In this document: positions 6,195-15,289 of the stretch, one piece after another | Layout: each line of letters starts with the position of its first letter | Numbering within the stretch: the stretch's first letter is position 1 | NCBI GenBank assembly: GCA_029861655.1 | Contig: JAOTZA010000010.1 | Location: forward strand, 1 to 23,342 | Reading direction: 5' to 3' | Source of the DNA: Acidobacteriota bacterium | GTDB taxonomy: Bacteria > Acidobacteriota > Thermoanaerobaculia > Multivoradales > JAHEKO01 | Length of the DNA stretch: 23,342 bases | Program-made: the position numbers and the translations under genes | Notes under the pieces: generated by a model | Databases searched by the model: none | What the model saw: the letters and a program-made list of their open reading frames with translations, nothing else | What the model was told of the DNA's origin: nothing

Positions 6195-7144
6195 AGCGCG
6201 TCACGAAAGAGTGCCAGCTCGCCGGCGAGGAGGCCGAGACGAAGCGAGAGTCGAGCCAGAAGAAAGAGCTGACCCAGGAGAAAAACCAGGGTCACACCCG
6301 CAAACGACGCCGGACCGGTGCCCGGGGCCACCAGGGTGTAGATCAAAAGTAAAACGGCACCAAGGACGGAAAACAAAACCACCATGCCGTAGGTTCGTAG
6401 CGGCCGGCGCAGAACAAACCGGAAACCGCGCAGCACCGCCAGGATCGCACTTCGGCGCTCTTCGACCACCACCGCGATCTTGGCGTAGTCGAAGACCATC
6501 TTCACGGTAATCAGAAGCGCGACGATGACGGCCACACCGGCCAGATTGTAGGCGAGAACAGTCCTTTCGACGGTTTTGTCGACTGTTATGCGCTCGATCC
6601 ATGGAAAAAGCCAGCGCGCCAATCGAAAGAGTCCGTAGTAGAGAGGCGCCGACAGCAGGGCGAGACGGAGAAAACGCAAACACAGGCGGCCGCCGTCAGC
6701 CAGAAACGAGCCGAGCGAGAAGCGCCGCCCGGGTCGGTTGAAGTGCGCGAGGATCCCGCCCGTAATCAGGATCCACAAAAAGGCGAAGAGAATCCCAAAC
6801 GCGACGATCTCGGGTCCCAACGAGAAGATCTCACCGCTCCACCAGACATCGAGAGTGTCCAGCCAGCCGCCGCCAACGAGGACACTGGGCGTAAAACTCT
6901 TCTCGAGCCCCCGCGCCTGATGGGCGAACTCACCGTGCCAGTCCATGTCGAAGCCTTGTTCGAGACTCTGACCCACAGCGCTCTTGCCCACCGAGGAGGC
7001 CACAGCCGTCGCGACCATGGCAGCAATCGGCAGCGCTAACAGGACGCCGGCCAACCAGACGACCGCAAGAAGTCGTGGTGCAGCGATTGTGGCCGTCAGG
7101 CCGGAACGCGCCGCCTCCGCTATTCCCAGTTTGCGGCTATACAT
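6191..7144 (-). CDS. Polytopic inner-membrane protein, unknown function
   Basis: A 317-residue protein with about six predicted membrane helices (near residues 25-48, 112-134, 157-175, 200-220, 262-280 and 290-308). An extracytoplasmic region of about 60 residues follows the first helix. Basic stretches (EERRSAILAVLRGFRFVLRRPLRTYG) lie between helices and probably face the cytoplasm. No transporter or enzyme signature is recognised. ATG 7144 overlaps the upstream M1 peptidase stop by 8 bases (ATGTATAG); a TTG at 7153 is an alternative. Position between two exported peptidases suggests an envelope role, but that is inference. Confidence 0.7.
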   Translation of the reverse strand: MYSRKLGIAEAARSGLTATIAAPRLLAVVWLAGVLLALPIAAMVATAVASSVGKSAVGQSLEQGFDMDWHGEFAHQARGLEKSFTPSVLVGGGWLDTLDVWWSGEIFSLGPEIVAFGILFAFLWILITGGILAHFNRPGRRFSLGSFLADGGRLCLRFLRLALLSAPLYYGLFRLARWLFPWIERITVDKTVERTVLAYNLAGVAVIVALLITVKMVFDYAKIAVVVEERRSAILAVLRGFRFVLRRPLRTYGMVVLFSVLGAVLLLIYTLVAPGTGPASFAGVTLVFLLGQLFLLARLSLRLGLLAGELALFRDAL

Positions 7145-9218
7145 AATAGGCAAACGCTCCCATCAGATCCTGAAACCAGAGCATCCAACGTGACGCCCAC
7201 TTGAGCGCCGGTTTCCACGGCTTGGAGTCGAGCACCCGGCTGTTGTTGGTGTAGTCGAGATCGAGCAGCAGCACCCTCTCTGGGTCCACCGTGACCGACA
7301 CCAGCTTTGAGGTCTTCTCTTCCACAAAGAGCTTCCACCGATCCGCGCCGTCCCATCGGCGCCGGATTTCGGCGCCATCTTCGAAGACCATCAGTACGTC
7401 GACCGGAAAGACACCGGTCCCGAGCCTTCGCACCACGACCTCCGATCGGTATTCGGAATCCATCGAGCCCTCATCAGCGTCGGAGTCCTCCGTTTCCGGC
7501 TTCGCCCGATAGCTCGGCTTGCCGGCAACCTCGAAGTACCCTTCCGGCTCGATGCGGAAGCTGTCGGCCGAGTCGATCGCATAGTCGAAATGACTCGAGT
7601 CCCCCACCACCTGATCAAAGAACCACCCGAGATCCTGACCGGCATACTCGCTGACGACGGACTCGAGGTCCGCCGGCCGCGGGTGGGCGAATTTGTGGCG
7701 TTCAAAAAACGCCGCCATCGCGGGTTGGAGTTTGCTCCATCCGAGGAGACGCTCGAGGGTGTGCAGCCAGAGGGCGGTCTTGCTGTAGCTAATGCCGGAG
7801 GCGGTAGCCGGGTGATAACGAAATGTCGGTTTCGCCGGCGCATCGCTTGTTGCCGTTGGCCGGTAGCGGTCGAGCCCGTTCCCGTAGGTGGCCCGGGACT
7901 GCGAGAAACCATGAAACAAACGCGGGAAGAAACCACGCTGCTCGGTTCCGGGCGGCACGAAATAGAGTTTGCGGTACATGGTGTCGCCGAACTTCTCGTC
8001 GTAGACCCGCGCATCGGAGAACGAGTTGAGCCCCTCGTCGATCCAAGCGTGGTTGAACTCGTCGTTCCCGACAATGCCGTACCAGAACTGGTGTCCCGCC
8101 TCGTGGATCGTCACTCCCTCGGGAGAGCCCGCACCAAACGGGTTGATCCATCGGGTACCGCAGGTGAACAACGTCGGATACTCCATTCCACCGGCACCCG
8201 AGCCATAGGCGGGGTCGATCACCGTTATGTGGCCATACGGATAGGGTCCGTACCAGGAGCCGTAGAGCTCGAGAGCGGCTCTAGTGGCGGCGAGGTGCCG
8301 GTCCTTTTGTTTGCGATGCTCGGGCTGCATCAGCAACCGGATGTCGACACCCGGTAACCCCGGGGCTTCGAACCGATCCAGAAATTCGATGTAATCGGGG
8401 CTCGTTGTCCAGGCGAAGCCGTGCACGTCTTCCTGGATGTGGTGGTGGGTCGTGGAGCCGTCGTTGTTGTCGGTCTTCTCGACTTTGCGCCCGGTCGCAC
8501 CGAGAGTCCATCCGGTGGGCACGCTGATCCGGACATCGTAGACACCAAAATCCGAGTAGTACTCGGTCGCCGAGTGGTACTGTGGCGCCGTCCAGCCGCC
8601 ATCCTCGAAGACACCCAGCTTCGGAAACCAGTGGGCGATAAAAAAGAAGTCGCCACGGAAGCCGGTGCGGGCAAAGGTGCGAGGGATCTTCGCCACCCAG
8701 GAGAGCTCGACCTCTATCGATTCCCCCGGTTCGACCGGCTCTGGAAGATCTACCTGGAAGACCGAGCGATCTCCCGTGTTTCCGTCGTCGGGCGCCACAA
8801 ACCGAAGACTGCGCGCGAGATCGGCGTCGGGACGCTCGCCCGCCGCCAGCAAACGGATCGTCTCGACCTCGACATAGGACCAGTCGCCCTCGAGAATGTC
8901 CTCGCCGCGATCGCTTCTCCCCCTGAAACGGTCCTCGCGCATCCAGGTCGACTCGTTGTTGCGCCAGGCGTTCCAGTACACGTGGAAACGAAGCTCAGCG
9001 GTCGGCTGCTGCTGGATGTTGCGCCACTGGACGACCTGCCGGCCCTCTAGAAACCGCGCCTCGGGGTCGAGCCGGACGTCGATCGAGTAGTTTGCGTTCC
9101 GGGGTGAGAGAGCGCCGGAGATCCCCGAGGTGTCATTGAGAGACACACCCTGGGGCTCGACGGCGGACACGGGCGCCACCATCCAGACAGCTGCTAATAG
9201 GGTGAACGCTCTTCTCAT
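7137..9218 (-). CDS. Exported M1-family zinc metallopeptidase
   Basis: A 693-residue protein with signal peptide MRRAFTLLAAVWMVAPVSA. The N-terminal beta-rich domain precedes a gluzincin catalytic domain: substrate-binding GGMEYP at about 343-348 (GAMEN equivalent), HEAGH at 372-376 with Glu373 catalytic, and Glu395 in IDEGLNS as third zinc ligand after 18 residues. Tyr478 in GISYSKT is at the place of the transition-state tyrosine. It should act as an aminopeptidase on peptides outside the cytoplasm. ATG 9218 is chosen because the signal peptide starts there; the in-frame extension to 9299 is not protein-like. It is the first gene of a seven-gene minus-strand run. Family is certain; substrate is unknown. 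Confidence 0.9.
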   Translation of the reverse strand: MRRAFTLLAAVWMVAPVSAVEPQGVSLNDTSGISGALSPRNANYSIDVRLDPEARFLEGRQVVQWRNIQQQPTAELRFHVYWNAWRNNESTWMREDRFRGRSDRGEDILEGDWSYVEVETIRLLAAGERPDADLARSLRFVAPDDGNTGDRSVFQVDLPEPVEPGESIEVELSWVAKIPRTFARTGFRGDFFFIAHWFPKLGVFEDGGWTAPQYHSATEYYSDFGVYDVRISVPTGWTLGATGRKVEKTDNNDGSTTHHHIQEDVHGFAWTTSPDYIEFLDRFEAPGLPGVDIRLLMQPEHRKQKDRHLAATRAALELYGSWYGPYPYGHITVIDPAYGSGAGGMEYPTLFTCGTRWINPFGAGSPEGVTIHEAGHQFWYGIVGNDEFNHAWIDEGLNSFSDARVYDEKFGDTMYRKLYFVPPGTEQRGFFPRLFHGFSQSRATYGNGLDRYRPTATSDAPAKPTFRYHPATASGISYSKTALWLHTLERLLGWSKLQPAMAAFFERHKFAHPRPADLESVVSEYAGQDLGWFFDQVVGDSSHFDYAIDSADSFRIEPEGYFEVAGKPSYRAKPETEDSDADEGSMDSEYRSEVVVRRLGTGVFPVDVLMVFEDGAEIRRRWDGADRWKLFVEEKTSKLVSVTVDPERVLLLDLDYTNNSRVLDSKPWKPALKWASRWMLWFQDLMGAFAYYV

Positions 9219-9244
9219 GCCTGTCGCCGGGTCGAGATCGGGCA

Positions 9245-9250
9245 ATTCTA
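9245..9250 (-). promoter_or_regulatory. Candidate -10 box for the M1 peptidase operon
   Basis: TAGAAT on the minus strand, 26 bases before ATG 9218. It would give a leader of about 20 bases containing a weak ACAGG ribosome site. No clear -35 is seen. Confidence 0.35.
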
Positions 9251-9348
9251 CGCCAGCAGCCGTGGTCGCCGCCTCAGTGATCCAAAACCACCGGATCAAC
9301 CCGTGTCACATGAGATGATGCACGGCTCCGAGGAGGATAACCAGACGC

Positions 9349-10353
9349 ATGGACTACCGCAAACTCGGCCCGACCGGCATCGAAGTGTCTTCTTTGTGCC
9401 TGGGTACCATGATGTTCGGCGCCTGGGGCAACACCGACCACGACGACTGCGCCCGCATCATTCACCGAGCCCTCGAGACGGGCATCAACTTCATCGACAC
9501 CGCCAACATGTACTCAGACGGCGAGTGCGAAGAGATCATCGGCAAGGCTCTCAGCGGGCGCCGCGACCGGGCAATCCTGGCGACCAAGGTCTATTTCCCC
9601 ATGGGGGACGGCCCGGACGATCGCGGTCTGTCACGAGTTGCGATCGTCAAACAGGTCGAGGCCAGCCTGAGACGATTGGGGACCGACTACATCGATCTCT
9701 ACCAGATCCACCGGCCCGACCCCACGGTGTCTTGGGAGGAGACCCTGGGAGCCCTCGACGACTTGGTGCGGCAGGGAAAAGTGCGTCAGATCGGCTGCTC
9801 GACCAACCACCACGACGTTGGAGACGTCCCGCGGCTGACCGCTTGGCAGATCGTCCAGACCTTTCGCCTGTCCGACGCCAACGGCTGGAACCGGTTTGTC
9901 TCGCTCCAGCCTCCCTACTCGATCCTGCGCCGCACCATGGAGCGGGAACACTTCCCGATGACCCTCGATCTCGGCATGGCCAACATCGTCTGGAGTCCGC
10001 TCGAGGGCGGTTGGCTGGCGGGTAACTACCGCTACGGCTCCGAGCCGGCCGACCAGAACAGCCCTCGCTACAAGCGCTGGATAAAGGACACCCACGATCC
10101 CAAGTTCGAGCGGCGATCCAAAGTAGTGGAAGGCCTGGCGGAGTATCTTGAGCACCGCGAGGGTCGACCGGTCGGGATGGCCGAGTTCTCGCTCGCCTGG
10201 GTGCTGTCCAATCCCGCCGTCACCTCGGCGATCATCGGCCCGCGGACGATGGAGCAGCTCGAAAACTGCTTCGGAGCCCTCAACGTCGAGATCACCGAGG
10301 CCGACCGGGCGCGGGTGGACGAGTTGGTGCCGCCCGGAGAGACGGCCCTCTAA
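9349..10353 (+). CDS. Aldo/keto reductase
   Basis: A 334-residue TIM-barrel NADPH-dependent oxidoreductase. The catalytic tetrad is Asp50 and Tyr55 (FIDTANMY), Lys80 (LATKVYF) and His121 (YQIHRPD). The NADP-binding region near the C-terminus is also typical (AIIGPRTMEQLENCFGAL). N-terminal MDYRKLGPTGIEVSSLCLGTM matches the YghZ/Kvbeta-like and general AKR oxidoreductase groups. It would reduce aldehydes or ketones in the cytosol; the substrate cannot be read from sequence. A GAGGAGG Shine-Dalgarno sits about 12 bases before the ATG, somewhat far. The gene is alone, divergent from the M1 peptidase operon and convergent with the PDZ gene, with only 5 bases between the stops. Confidence 0.92.
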   Translation: MDYRKLGPTGIEVSSLCLGTMMFGAWGNTDHDDCARIIHRALETGINFIDTANMYSDGECEEIIGKALSGRRDRAILATKVYFPMGDGPDDRGLSRVAIVKQVEASLRRLGTDYIDLYQIHRPDPTVSWEETLGALDDLVRQGKVRQIGCSTNHHDVGDVPRLTAWQIVQTFRLSDANGWNRFVSLQPPYSILRRTMEREHFPMTLDLGMANIVWSPLEGGWLAGNYRYGSEPADQNSPRYKRWIKDTHDPKFERRSKVVEGLAEYLEHREGRPVGMAEFSLAWVLSNPAVTSAIIGPRTMEQLENCFGALNVEITEADRARVDELVPPGETAL

Positions 10354-10358
10354 CGCCC

Positions 10359-10916
10359 CTAGGGCGATTCCGTCTCGGTGTCGTCGTCGGCTTCGTCGTT
10401 CGAATCCGGGACCGCCGCCAGATGCTGCTCGAGCATGTGGTACCCGATCCACTGTGCGATCACCGCCTCGGGAACGGTGCCGAGGGTCACCGGAAGATCC
10501 ACTTTCTTGCCGTCCCGAACCACCGTCACGACGACCTTGTTGGCCGGAACCATGGATCGCTTCCACTCGGCGTACGCCGCTTCCTCGCCGTCGGCTTCCG
10601 TGACTCCGTTGATCCCGGTGAGAGCATCGCCCACCTGAAAGCCGGCTCCCACGGCCGGGCTGTCGGGCACGACCCGGGTGATGACCGGCCGGCCTTCTTC
10701 GTCCTTCTGGTGCATCTCGATGCCAATCCAACCCTTCTTGGCCAGGTTCTCGGACATCATCCGCAGACAGGTATCGGCGGTCCCGGAACATTTCTCCTTC
10801 TTCTCGCCCGCCCTCACAGGCGAAAGGACCAGCCCCAGGGCGGCGACCGCGGCGAGCGTTATACGCCGAGTCCGCGTCCGGTGGGTTCGTCGGGTTTTCT
10901 TGTTGGAAGTCGTCAT
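10359..10916 (-). CDS. Exported PDZ-domain protein
   Basis: A 185-residue protein with an unusually basic N-terminus (KKTRRTHRTRTRR) before a hydrophobic segment and cleavage near VRAG. One PDZ domain spans about residues 60-135 (GWIGIEM, VVPDSPAVGAGFQVGDALTGING). The tail is acidic (DSNDEADDDTETES). There is no protease domain, so it is probably a substrate- or peptide-binding module in the periplasm. Two cysteines (Cys43 and Cys50) lie just after the signal. It follows the small acidic protein by 15 bases and is preceded by a TGGAGTG ribosome site, so the pair is probably co-transcribed. Function is unknown beyond peptide binding. Confidence 0.82.
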   Translation of the reverse strand: MTTSNKKTRRTHRTRTRRITLAAVAALGLVLSPVRAGEKKEKCSGTADTCLRMMSENLAKKGWIGIEMHQKDEEGRPVITRVVPDSPAVGAGFQVGDALTGINGVTEADGEEAAYAEWKRSMVPANKVVVTVVRDGKKVDLPVTLGTVPEAVIAQWIGYHMLEQHLAAVPDSNDEADDDTETESP

Positions 10917-10931
10917 TGAATCACTCCATCC

Positions 10932-11264
10932 TCAGAGGCAGCTGCCATAGGGGTCATCAAACGGATCACACTTTGTCGCGTAGGAATCGAGCCCGAACCC
11001 CGGGAACACCGGAGCCACGATCCCGAAGGGTGCGATGTCCTCGGCCGCGCCGCCACCGACCGACAGAGCCGCCGCGGGTTCGTCGACCTCAGTGGCGAAA
11101 TCGGCGAGCGGCTGGATCCCCTGATCCTCTGCGAGCTCGGAACTCGAATCCGGAGCCGCCGTACAGGCCGCCAGATCGGAGCGCAAGCCCCAGACCACCA
11201 GTGCCACGAGGATCAGGACGGCGGCCAGAATAGTCGCGGGTTTCAACATCGACTCGAACCTCAC
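10932..11264 (-). CDS. Small membrane-anchored acidic protein, unknown
   Basis: A 110-residue protein with one hydrophobic segment (ILAAVLILVALVVWGL, about 12-27) and an acidic, Ala/Gly-rich extracytoplasmic tail ending KCDPFDDPYGSCL, where two cysteines could pair. No family is recognised. The GTG at 11264-11262 lies 6 bases after a TACAAT box, which would make the transcript leaderless. Alternatively ATG 11249 could be used, with the same GTGAGG bases serving as Shine-Dalgarno 9 bases upstream, giving 105 residues. It is the first gene of a pair with the PDZ protein, which may bind its C-terminus; that is a guess. Confidence 0.6.
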   Translation of the reverse strand: MRFESMLKPATILAAVLILVALVVWGLRSDLAACTAAPDSSSELAEDQGIQPLADFATEVDEPAAALSVGGGAAEDIAPFGIVAPVFPGFGLDSYATKCDPFDDPYGSCL

Positions 11265-11270
11265 CCGGCT

Positions 11271-11276
11271 ATTGTA
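11271..11276 (-). promoter_or_regulatory. Candidate -10 box for the 110-residue gene and PDZ gene
   Basis: TACAAT on the minus strand ends 6 bases before GTG 11264. It is a near-consensus -10 without a clear -35. Confidence 0.45.
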
Positions 11277-11297
11277 CGCGGTGTTCGAACAGAGGTT

Positions 11298-12077
11298 TCA
11301 AAGCCCGGCCCCCTCGGCGAGCGCAGCCAGGAACTCGGCCATCTCACCCCATATCGCCTCTCGGTATCCCAAGAGCCGGTGATCGCCTTCCCTGAAAAGG
11401 CGCAGAGTCGTTGTCGGCACAGTGGCCTGGGCGAAAGCCTCTACTTGCCGCCAGTCCACTCGGTCGTCGAGTTTTCCCTGAAACGCCATGACCGGTCGGG
11501 AATGGAGCTCGATCAACCTCTCGGTCGGATACAGCGCCAGATCCTCGGCGAGGCCCCAACCCAGGTCGAAAGTCCCCAGTTCGTTGGTCACGGCGGCGGT
11601 ACCAGTGCGTCTCCAGTCGCGCATTCCTTTTTCGCCAAGGAGGGACTCGAGCCCCGCCGCCATTCCCAAGGCCGGGGCGATATGAACACCACCGACGATG
11701 TCCTGGGGATGGAGGGCCGCGTACCAAAGACCGATCAGCCCCCCCATCGACGACCCCAGGATGGCGAACCTCCGCGTCCCCTTCGCCCGCAGATAGCCGA
11801 TCACGGCTCCCACATCGGCCAGGCACCGCGACAATGTCAGATCACGGATCGATCCGCCGGAGCGACCATGGCCTCGGAAGTCGAAAGAACAAAAGCCCAG
11901 ACCGATTTCGAGAGCACCGGTGCGAAAAAACTCGGCTTTCTCACCTTCCTGAGCCGAACCAAATCCGTGCAGATAGACGATCACCAGGTTCGAGCGGGCC
12001 TCTTCCGGGTGGCTGCAAAAACCCAGGATTTCGTCGCCCGACAGCGCGACGACCCGGAACTCCTGGCGGTCGGTCAT
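11298..12077 (-). CDS. Alpha/beta hydrolase
   Basis: A 259-residue cytosolic alpha/beta-hydrolase-fold enzyme. The oxyanion-hole HGFGS is at 37-41, the nucleophile elbow GSSMGG has Ser110, the acid is Asp204 or Asp205 (GKLDDRV), and the base is His233 (EGDHRL). FDFRGHGRSGG at 65-75 is the classic strand-4 region. Similarity is closest to small esterase/lysophospholipase-like members, but the substrate is not determinable. The gene is divergent from the DEAD-box helicase with an 86-base gap. A TAGCGT box (12092-12087) ends 9 bases before the ATG, so the leader would be only a few bases; this is weak. No signal peptide is present. Confidence 0.87.
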   Translation of the reverse strand: MTDRQEFRVVALSGDEILGFCSHPEEARSNLVIVYLHGFGSAQEGEKAEFFRTGALEIGLGFCSFDFRGHGRSGGSIRDLTLSRCLADVGAVIGYLRAKGTRRFAILGSSMGGLIGLWYAALHPQDIVGGVHIAPALGMAAGLESLLGEKGMRDWRRTGTAAVTNELGTFDLGWGLAEDLALYPTERLIELHSRPVMAFQGKLDDRVDWRQVEAFAQATVPTTTLRLFREGDHRLLGYREAIWGEMAEFLAALAEGAGL

Positions 12078-12150
12078 CTGCCGCGAACGCTATCGCATCC
12101 GGCATCGTTACGGGTCTCGTTTCGGCGTCCCCCAGAGCTTGCTGGCGAAG

Positions 12151-12156
12151 TACAAT
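12151..12156 (+). promoter_or_regulatory. Candidate -10 box of the helicase-thiC unit
   Basis: TACAAT ends 7 bases before ATG 12164, which would place transcription start at the first codon. No Shine-Dalgarno is visible between them and no clear -35 is seen. Confidence 0.5.
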
Positions 12157-12163
12157 CAAGCCG

Positions 12164-13378
12164 ATGTTCACAGGACCCGTGCCCCAGACCCACGTCCAGA
12201 CGACGGATCGGACCTTCTCCGACCTCGGCCTGAGCGCCGAGATCGTCGCCAGCCTCGAAGATCTCGGCTTCGAACACCCGACGCCGATCCAATCAGAAGT
12301 GATCACTCCGGCGCTCGAAGGCCGCGACGTCATCGGGCTCGCCGAAACCGGATCCGGAAAAACCGCCGCCTTCGGCTTACCGATGGCCGAGCGCTTGCGC
12401 CACGGCAAGGGAGTGCGCGGCTTGATCCTTTGCCCCACTCGTGAGATCGCTCTGCAGAGCAAGGCCTTCCTCGACGTCCTCGGGCGACGCCACGAACTCG
12501 ATACGGCTTGCCTGATCGGCGGCGTCGCCATGGGGCCGCAGATCGATGCGCTGAACAACAGGCCCGACGTCATTGTCGCCACACCTGGACGCCTCTACGA
12601 CCACGTCGGGCGGGGCAATGTCCGGCTCGATCGGGTCGAACAGCTGGTCCTCGACGAAGGCGACCACATGCTCGATATGGGATTCCTGCCGCAGATCTTG
12701 CGAATCCTGGAACTTCTTCCCGACAAGAGACAGACCATGCTGTTCTCGGCCACCATGCCGCCGCCCATCGAACGCCTGGCACAGCGTTTTATGCGGGATC
12801 CGTTACGGGTCGACATCCTGCCGTCGCACAAAACGGCCGAAGGAATAGAGCACTGCCTCTACCTGGTCGAGCCCTCGGATATGCGGGGGTGTCTGATGTC
12901 GCTGGTCGAGGAGAGAGGTGGTAGCACCCTGATCTTTCTTCGCCGCAAAGTGGACGCGGAATGGGCCTTCCGGCAACTCGAGAAAGAGAAGCACCTGGTC
13001 GCCCGCATCCACTCCGACCGATCCCAACAGCAGCGCGTTCAGGCGCTCGAGGGGCTACGATCGGGAAAGCACCGGATTCTGCTGGCGACCAACATCGCTG
13101 CGCGCGGAATCGACATCCCGATCATCGAGCACATCATCAACTTCGGTGTCCCCGACACGGTCGAAGAGTATGTCCATCGGGCCGGACGCACCGCCCGTGG
13201 CGACGCCGAAGGCGTGGTGTCGACGATCGCGAGCTGGCAGGAGAAAGAGGCTCTTCGAATGATCGAACGGGCCATCGGCCAGTCTCTTCCTCGCTGCACC
13301 GCACGCGGTGTCGAACCCTATGTCGAACGGCGCACGACGATCCGTGGGCGCAAGCTGCGCCGGCGGCGGATGCTCTAG
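12164..13378 (+). CDS. DEAD-box RNA helicase with DEGD motif II
   Basis: A 404-residue ATP-dependent RNA helicase with all core motifs: Q motif (PTPIQ, 39-43), motif I AETGSGKT (60-67), PTREIA, TPGR, motif II DEGD (164-167), SAT (195-197), ARGIDIP (313-319) and HRAGRTARG (338-346). The C-terminus is short and basic ([11 protein letters not shown]), likely for RNA contact. It would remodel RNA during ribosome assembly or decay. The usual DEAD has Gly for Ala in motif II; Asp and Glu, needed for ATP hydrolysis, are kept. ATG 12164 is chosen because homology begins soon after, and the longer in-frame reading from 11834 overlaps the alpha/beta hydrolase. It resembles RhlE-type helicases. thiC starts 38 bases downstream. 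Confidence 0.92.
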   Translation: MFTGPVPQTHVQTTDRTFSDLGLSAEIVASLEDLGFEHPTPIQSEVITPALEGRDVIGLAETGSGKTAAFGLPMAERLRHGKGVRGLILCPTREIALQSKAFLDVLGRRHELDTACLIGGVAMGPQIDALNNRPDVIVATPGRLYDHVGRGNVRLDRVEQLVLDEGDHMLDMGFLPQILRILELLPDKRQTMLFSATMPPPIERLAQRFMRDPLRVDILPSHKTAEGIEHCLYLVEPSDMRGCLMSLVEERGGSTLIFLRRKVDAEWAFRQLEKEKHLVARIHSDRSQQQRVQALEGLRSGKHRILLATNIAARGIDIPIIEHIINFGVPDTVEEYVHRAGRTARGDAEGVVSTIASWQEKEALRMIERAIGQSLPRCTARGVEPYVERRTTIRGRKLRRRRML

Positions 13379-13416
13379 CCGTCCAGCCGTCCCTGAGAAC
13401 AGGAGACCTCGCGACC

Positions 13417-15234
13417 ATGACCAGGACCTCCCGGACCGACCTAGATCTCTTCGACCTGCCGCTCAACGGCGCGCACAACCCGTCGAGCCAACGCCAGGGA
13501 ACGACACCTGGGTCGTTTGCTCGCAGCTCAGACGTCGGCGGCGTCTATACGTTTGCTTCGCCCGACACACCGGGAATGCCCGAGCCCTCGCGGTTCACCG
13601 CTTGGGACTTTCTTCCTCCCGGCTGGACGATCGAAGAGCACGCCGACGGCTGTCTCGGACATCTCCACGGCGACTCCCCCATCCGAGCCATCCCAGACGA
13701 CCCGGACTTCGAGCCGATGACCCAGCTGGAACACGCCCGGCTCGGCACAGTGACGCCCGAGATGAGCCACATCGCCCAGCTGGAGCCGCACCTGACTGCC
13801 GAACAGGTCCGCGACGAGGTCGCGTCAGGACGCCTCATCATCCCAGCCAACCGGGTGCACCTGGGTTACCGGCTCGAGCCAATGGCCATCGGGCGTGCGG
13901 CAAAGACCAAGGTCAACGCCAACCTGGGAGCGTCGCCGATCTCCTCGGAGACCGAAGACGAGATCGAAAAGATGAAATGGGCCGAACGGTGGGGCGCCGA
14001 CACAGTGATGGATCTCTCGACCGGTGGCGATCTCGATGCCTGCCGCGAAGCGATCCTGAGAAATTCGACCGTGCCAGTGGGCACAGTACCGATCTACTCG
14101 ATGATCGTTGGGCGGCGCCTCGAGGATCTCGAGGAGAGCCTCATCCTCGACACACTGGAGCATCAAGCGGTGCAGGGGGTCGACTACTTCACCATCCACG
14201 CGGGCATTCTCAAAGAGCACCTACCGCTGGTCAGGAACCGGTTGATCGGCATCGTGTCTCGCGGTGGCTCGCTGCTCGCCAAGTGGATGCTGGATCACGG
14301 CCGGCAGAACCCCATGTACGAGCTGTGGGACGAGATCTGCGAGATCATGCGCCGCTACGACGTCTCTTTCTCGATCGGCGACGGTCTGCGACCCGGCGGT
14401 CTTGCCGACGCGACCGATGCAGCTCAGCTCGCCGAGCTCCGCACCATCGGCGAGCTCACCGAGCGAGCCTGGGAACACGGCGTTCAGGTGATGGTCGAGG
14501 GGCCGGGACACGTCCCGTTCGACCAAATCGAGTACAACATGAAGATCGAGCGGCTCCTCTGCCACGGCGCCCCGTTTTATGTGCTTGGACCCCTGGTAAC
14601 TGACGTCTTTCCCGGTTACGACCACATCACCTCCTCGATCGGCGCCACCGCCGCGGCCTACCACGGCGCATCGATGCTGTGCTACGTCACACCCAAGGAA
14701 CATCTCGGTTTGCCAAAGAAGGACGATGTCAAACAAGGCTGTGTCGCCTACAAGATCGCGGCTCACGCGGCGGACGTTGCGCTCGGGATCCCGGCTTCGC
14801 GTGACTGGGACGACGAGCTCACCAAAGCAAGAGCGGCTCTCAACTGGGAACAACACTTCGAACTCTCGTTCGACCCCGATACGGCACGCGCCCTCCACGA
14901 CGAGGACCTGGATGTCGACACCGACTTCTGCGCCATGTGCGGGCACGACTGGTGCAGCGTCAGAATCTCGAAGGAGATCCAGGACTTCGCTTCGGGCAAC
15001 GATCCCGACTACGACTGGGACCAGGCGCGTCTGAGCGCACGCCTCACCGAGGAGCAGACCCGTGTGCTCGAAAGCCGCGGAGTACTGTCGCCGGAAGAGA
15101 TCCGCCGACTGGGGACCAAGGTGCAGCGCGAGATGACCGAGGGTGGCGAGCTGGAAAAAGCCTCTTGCCACAGCGACTTCACAGAGTCGGAGACCGCTCG
15201 GCGGCTGCAAGAGAAAGCTCTCACGGGTAGCTGA
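13417..15234 (+). CDS. thiC: Phosphomethylpyrimidine synthase ThiC
   Basis: A 605-residue radical-SAM enzyme that turns aminoimidazole ribotide into HMP-phosphate for thiamine synthesis. The C-terminal iron-sulfur motif CxxCxxxxC is intact (Cys505, Cys508, Cys513). Family blocks are present, including the N-terminal ThiC domain, [33 protein letters not shown] and [19 protein letters not shown]. Length is close to E. coli ThiC (631). ATG 13417 has an AGGAG ribosome site 10 bases upstream; a longer in-frame reading from 12961 lies inside the helicase gene and is rejected. It follows the helicase by 38 bases, too short for a TPP riboswitch, so control by thiamine is not visible here. No other thiamine gene is present. 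Confidence 0.97.
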   Translation: MTRTSRTDLDLFDLPLNGAHNPSSQRQGTTPGSFARSSDVGGVYTFASPDTPGMPEPSRFTAWDFLPPGWTIEEHADGCLGHLHGDSPIRAIPDDPDFEPMTQLEHARLGTVTPEMSHIAQLEPHLTAEQVRDEVASGRLIIPANRVHLGYRLEPMAIGRAAKTKVNANLGASPISSETEDEIEKMKWAERWGADTVMDLSTGGDLDACREAILRNSTVPVGTVPIYSMIVGRRLEDLEESLILDTLEHQAVQGVDYFTIHAGILKEHLPLVRNRLIGIVSRGGSLLAKWMLDHGRQNPMYELWDEICEIMRRYDVSFSIGDGLRPGGLADATDAAQLAELRTIGELTERAWEHGVQVMVEGPGHVPFDQIEYNMKIERLLCHGAPFYVLGPLVTDVFPGYDHITSSIGATAAAYHGASMLCYVTPKEHLGLPKKDDVKQGCVAYKIAAHAADVALGIPASRDWDDELTKARAALNWEQHFELSFDPDTARALHDEDLDVDTDFCAMCGHDWCSVRISKEIQDFASGNDPDYDWDQARLSARLTEEQTRVLESRGVLSPEEIRRLGTKVQREMTEGGELEKASCHSDFTESETARRLQEKALTGS

Positions 15235-15281
15235 CGAAGCTCGCGGTCCTCGCTTGCGGCCAGCCTCCGAGGCTCAGTCGT

Positions 15282-15287
15282 CATAAT
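15282..15287 (+). promoter_or_regulatory. Candidate -10 box upstream of KirBac
   Basis: CATAAT in the thiC-KirBac gap. If used, the leader would include the adjacent hairpin at 15290-15327. Alternative TCTAAT lies at 15331-15336. Confidence 0.25.
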
Positions 15288-15289
15288 TC

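Noticed and set aside
4281..6272. 663-codon plus-strand open frame
   Set aside because: It lies antisense to the clear M24 peptidase and neighbours, and its translation is low-complexity Arg/His/Pro-rich text typical of high-GC shadow frames.
10354..10366. CGCCC-CTA-GGGCG palindrome as bidirectional terminator
   Set aside because: The stem is only 5 bp, there is no T-run on either side, and it overlaps a stop codon; not strong enough to annotate.
9631..10791. 386-codon minus-strand open frame
   Set aside because: Antisense to the aldo/keto reductase and in the wrong frame over the PDZ gene; no family signal.
13379..13416. CTGAGA-containing stretch as TPP riboswitch
   Set aside because: The CCTGAGAA bases echo a THI-box piece, but 38 bases cannot hold the full element and no other conserved parts are present.
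14221..15210. 329-codon minus-strand open frame
   Set aside because: Shadow of thiC.
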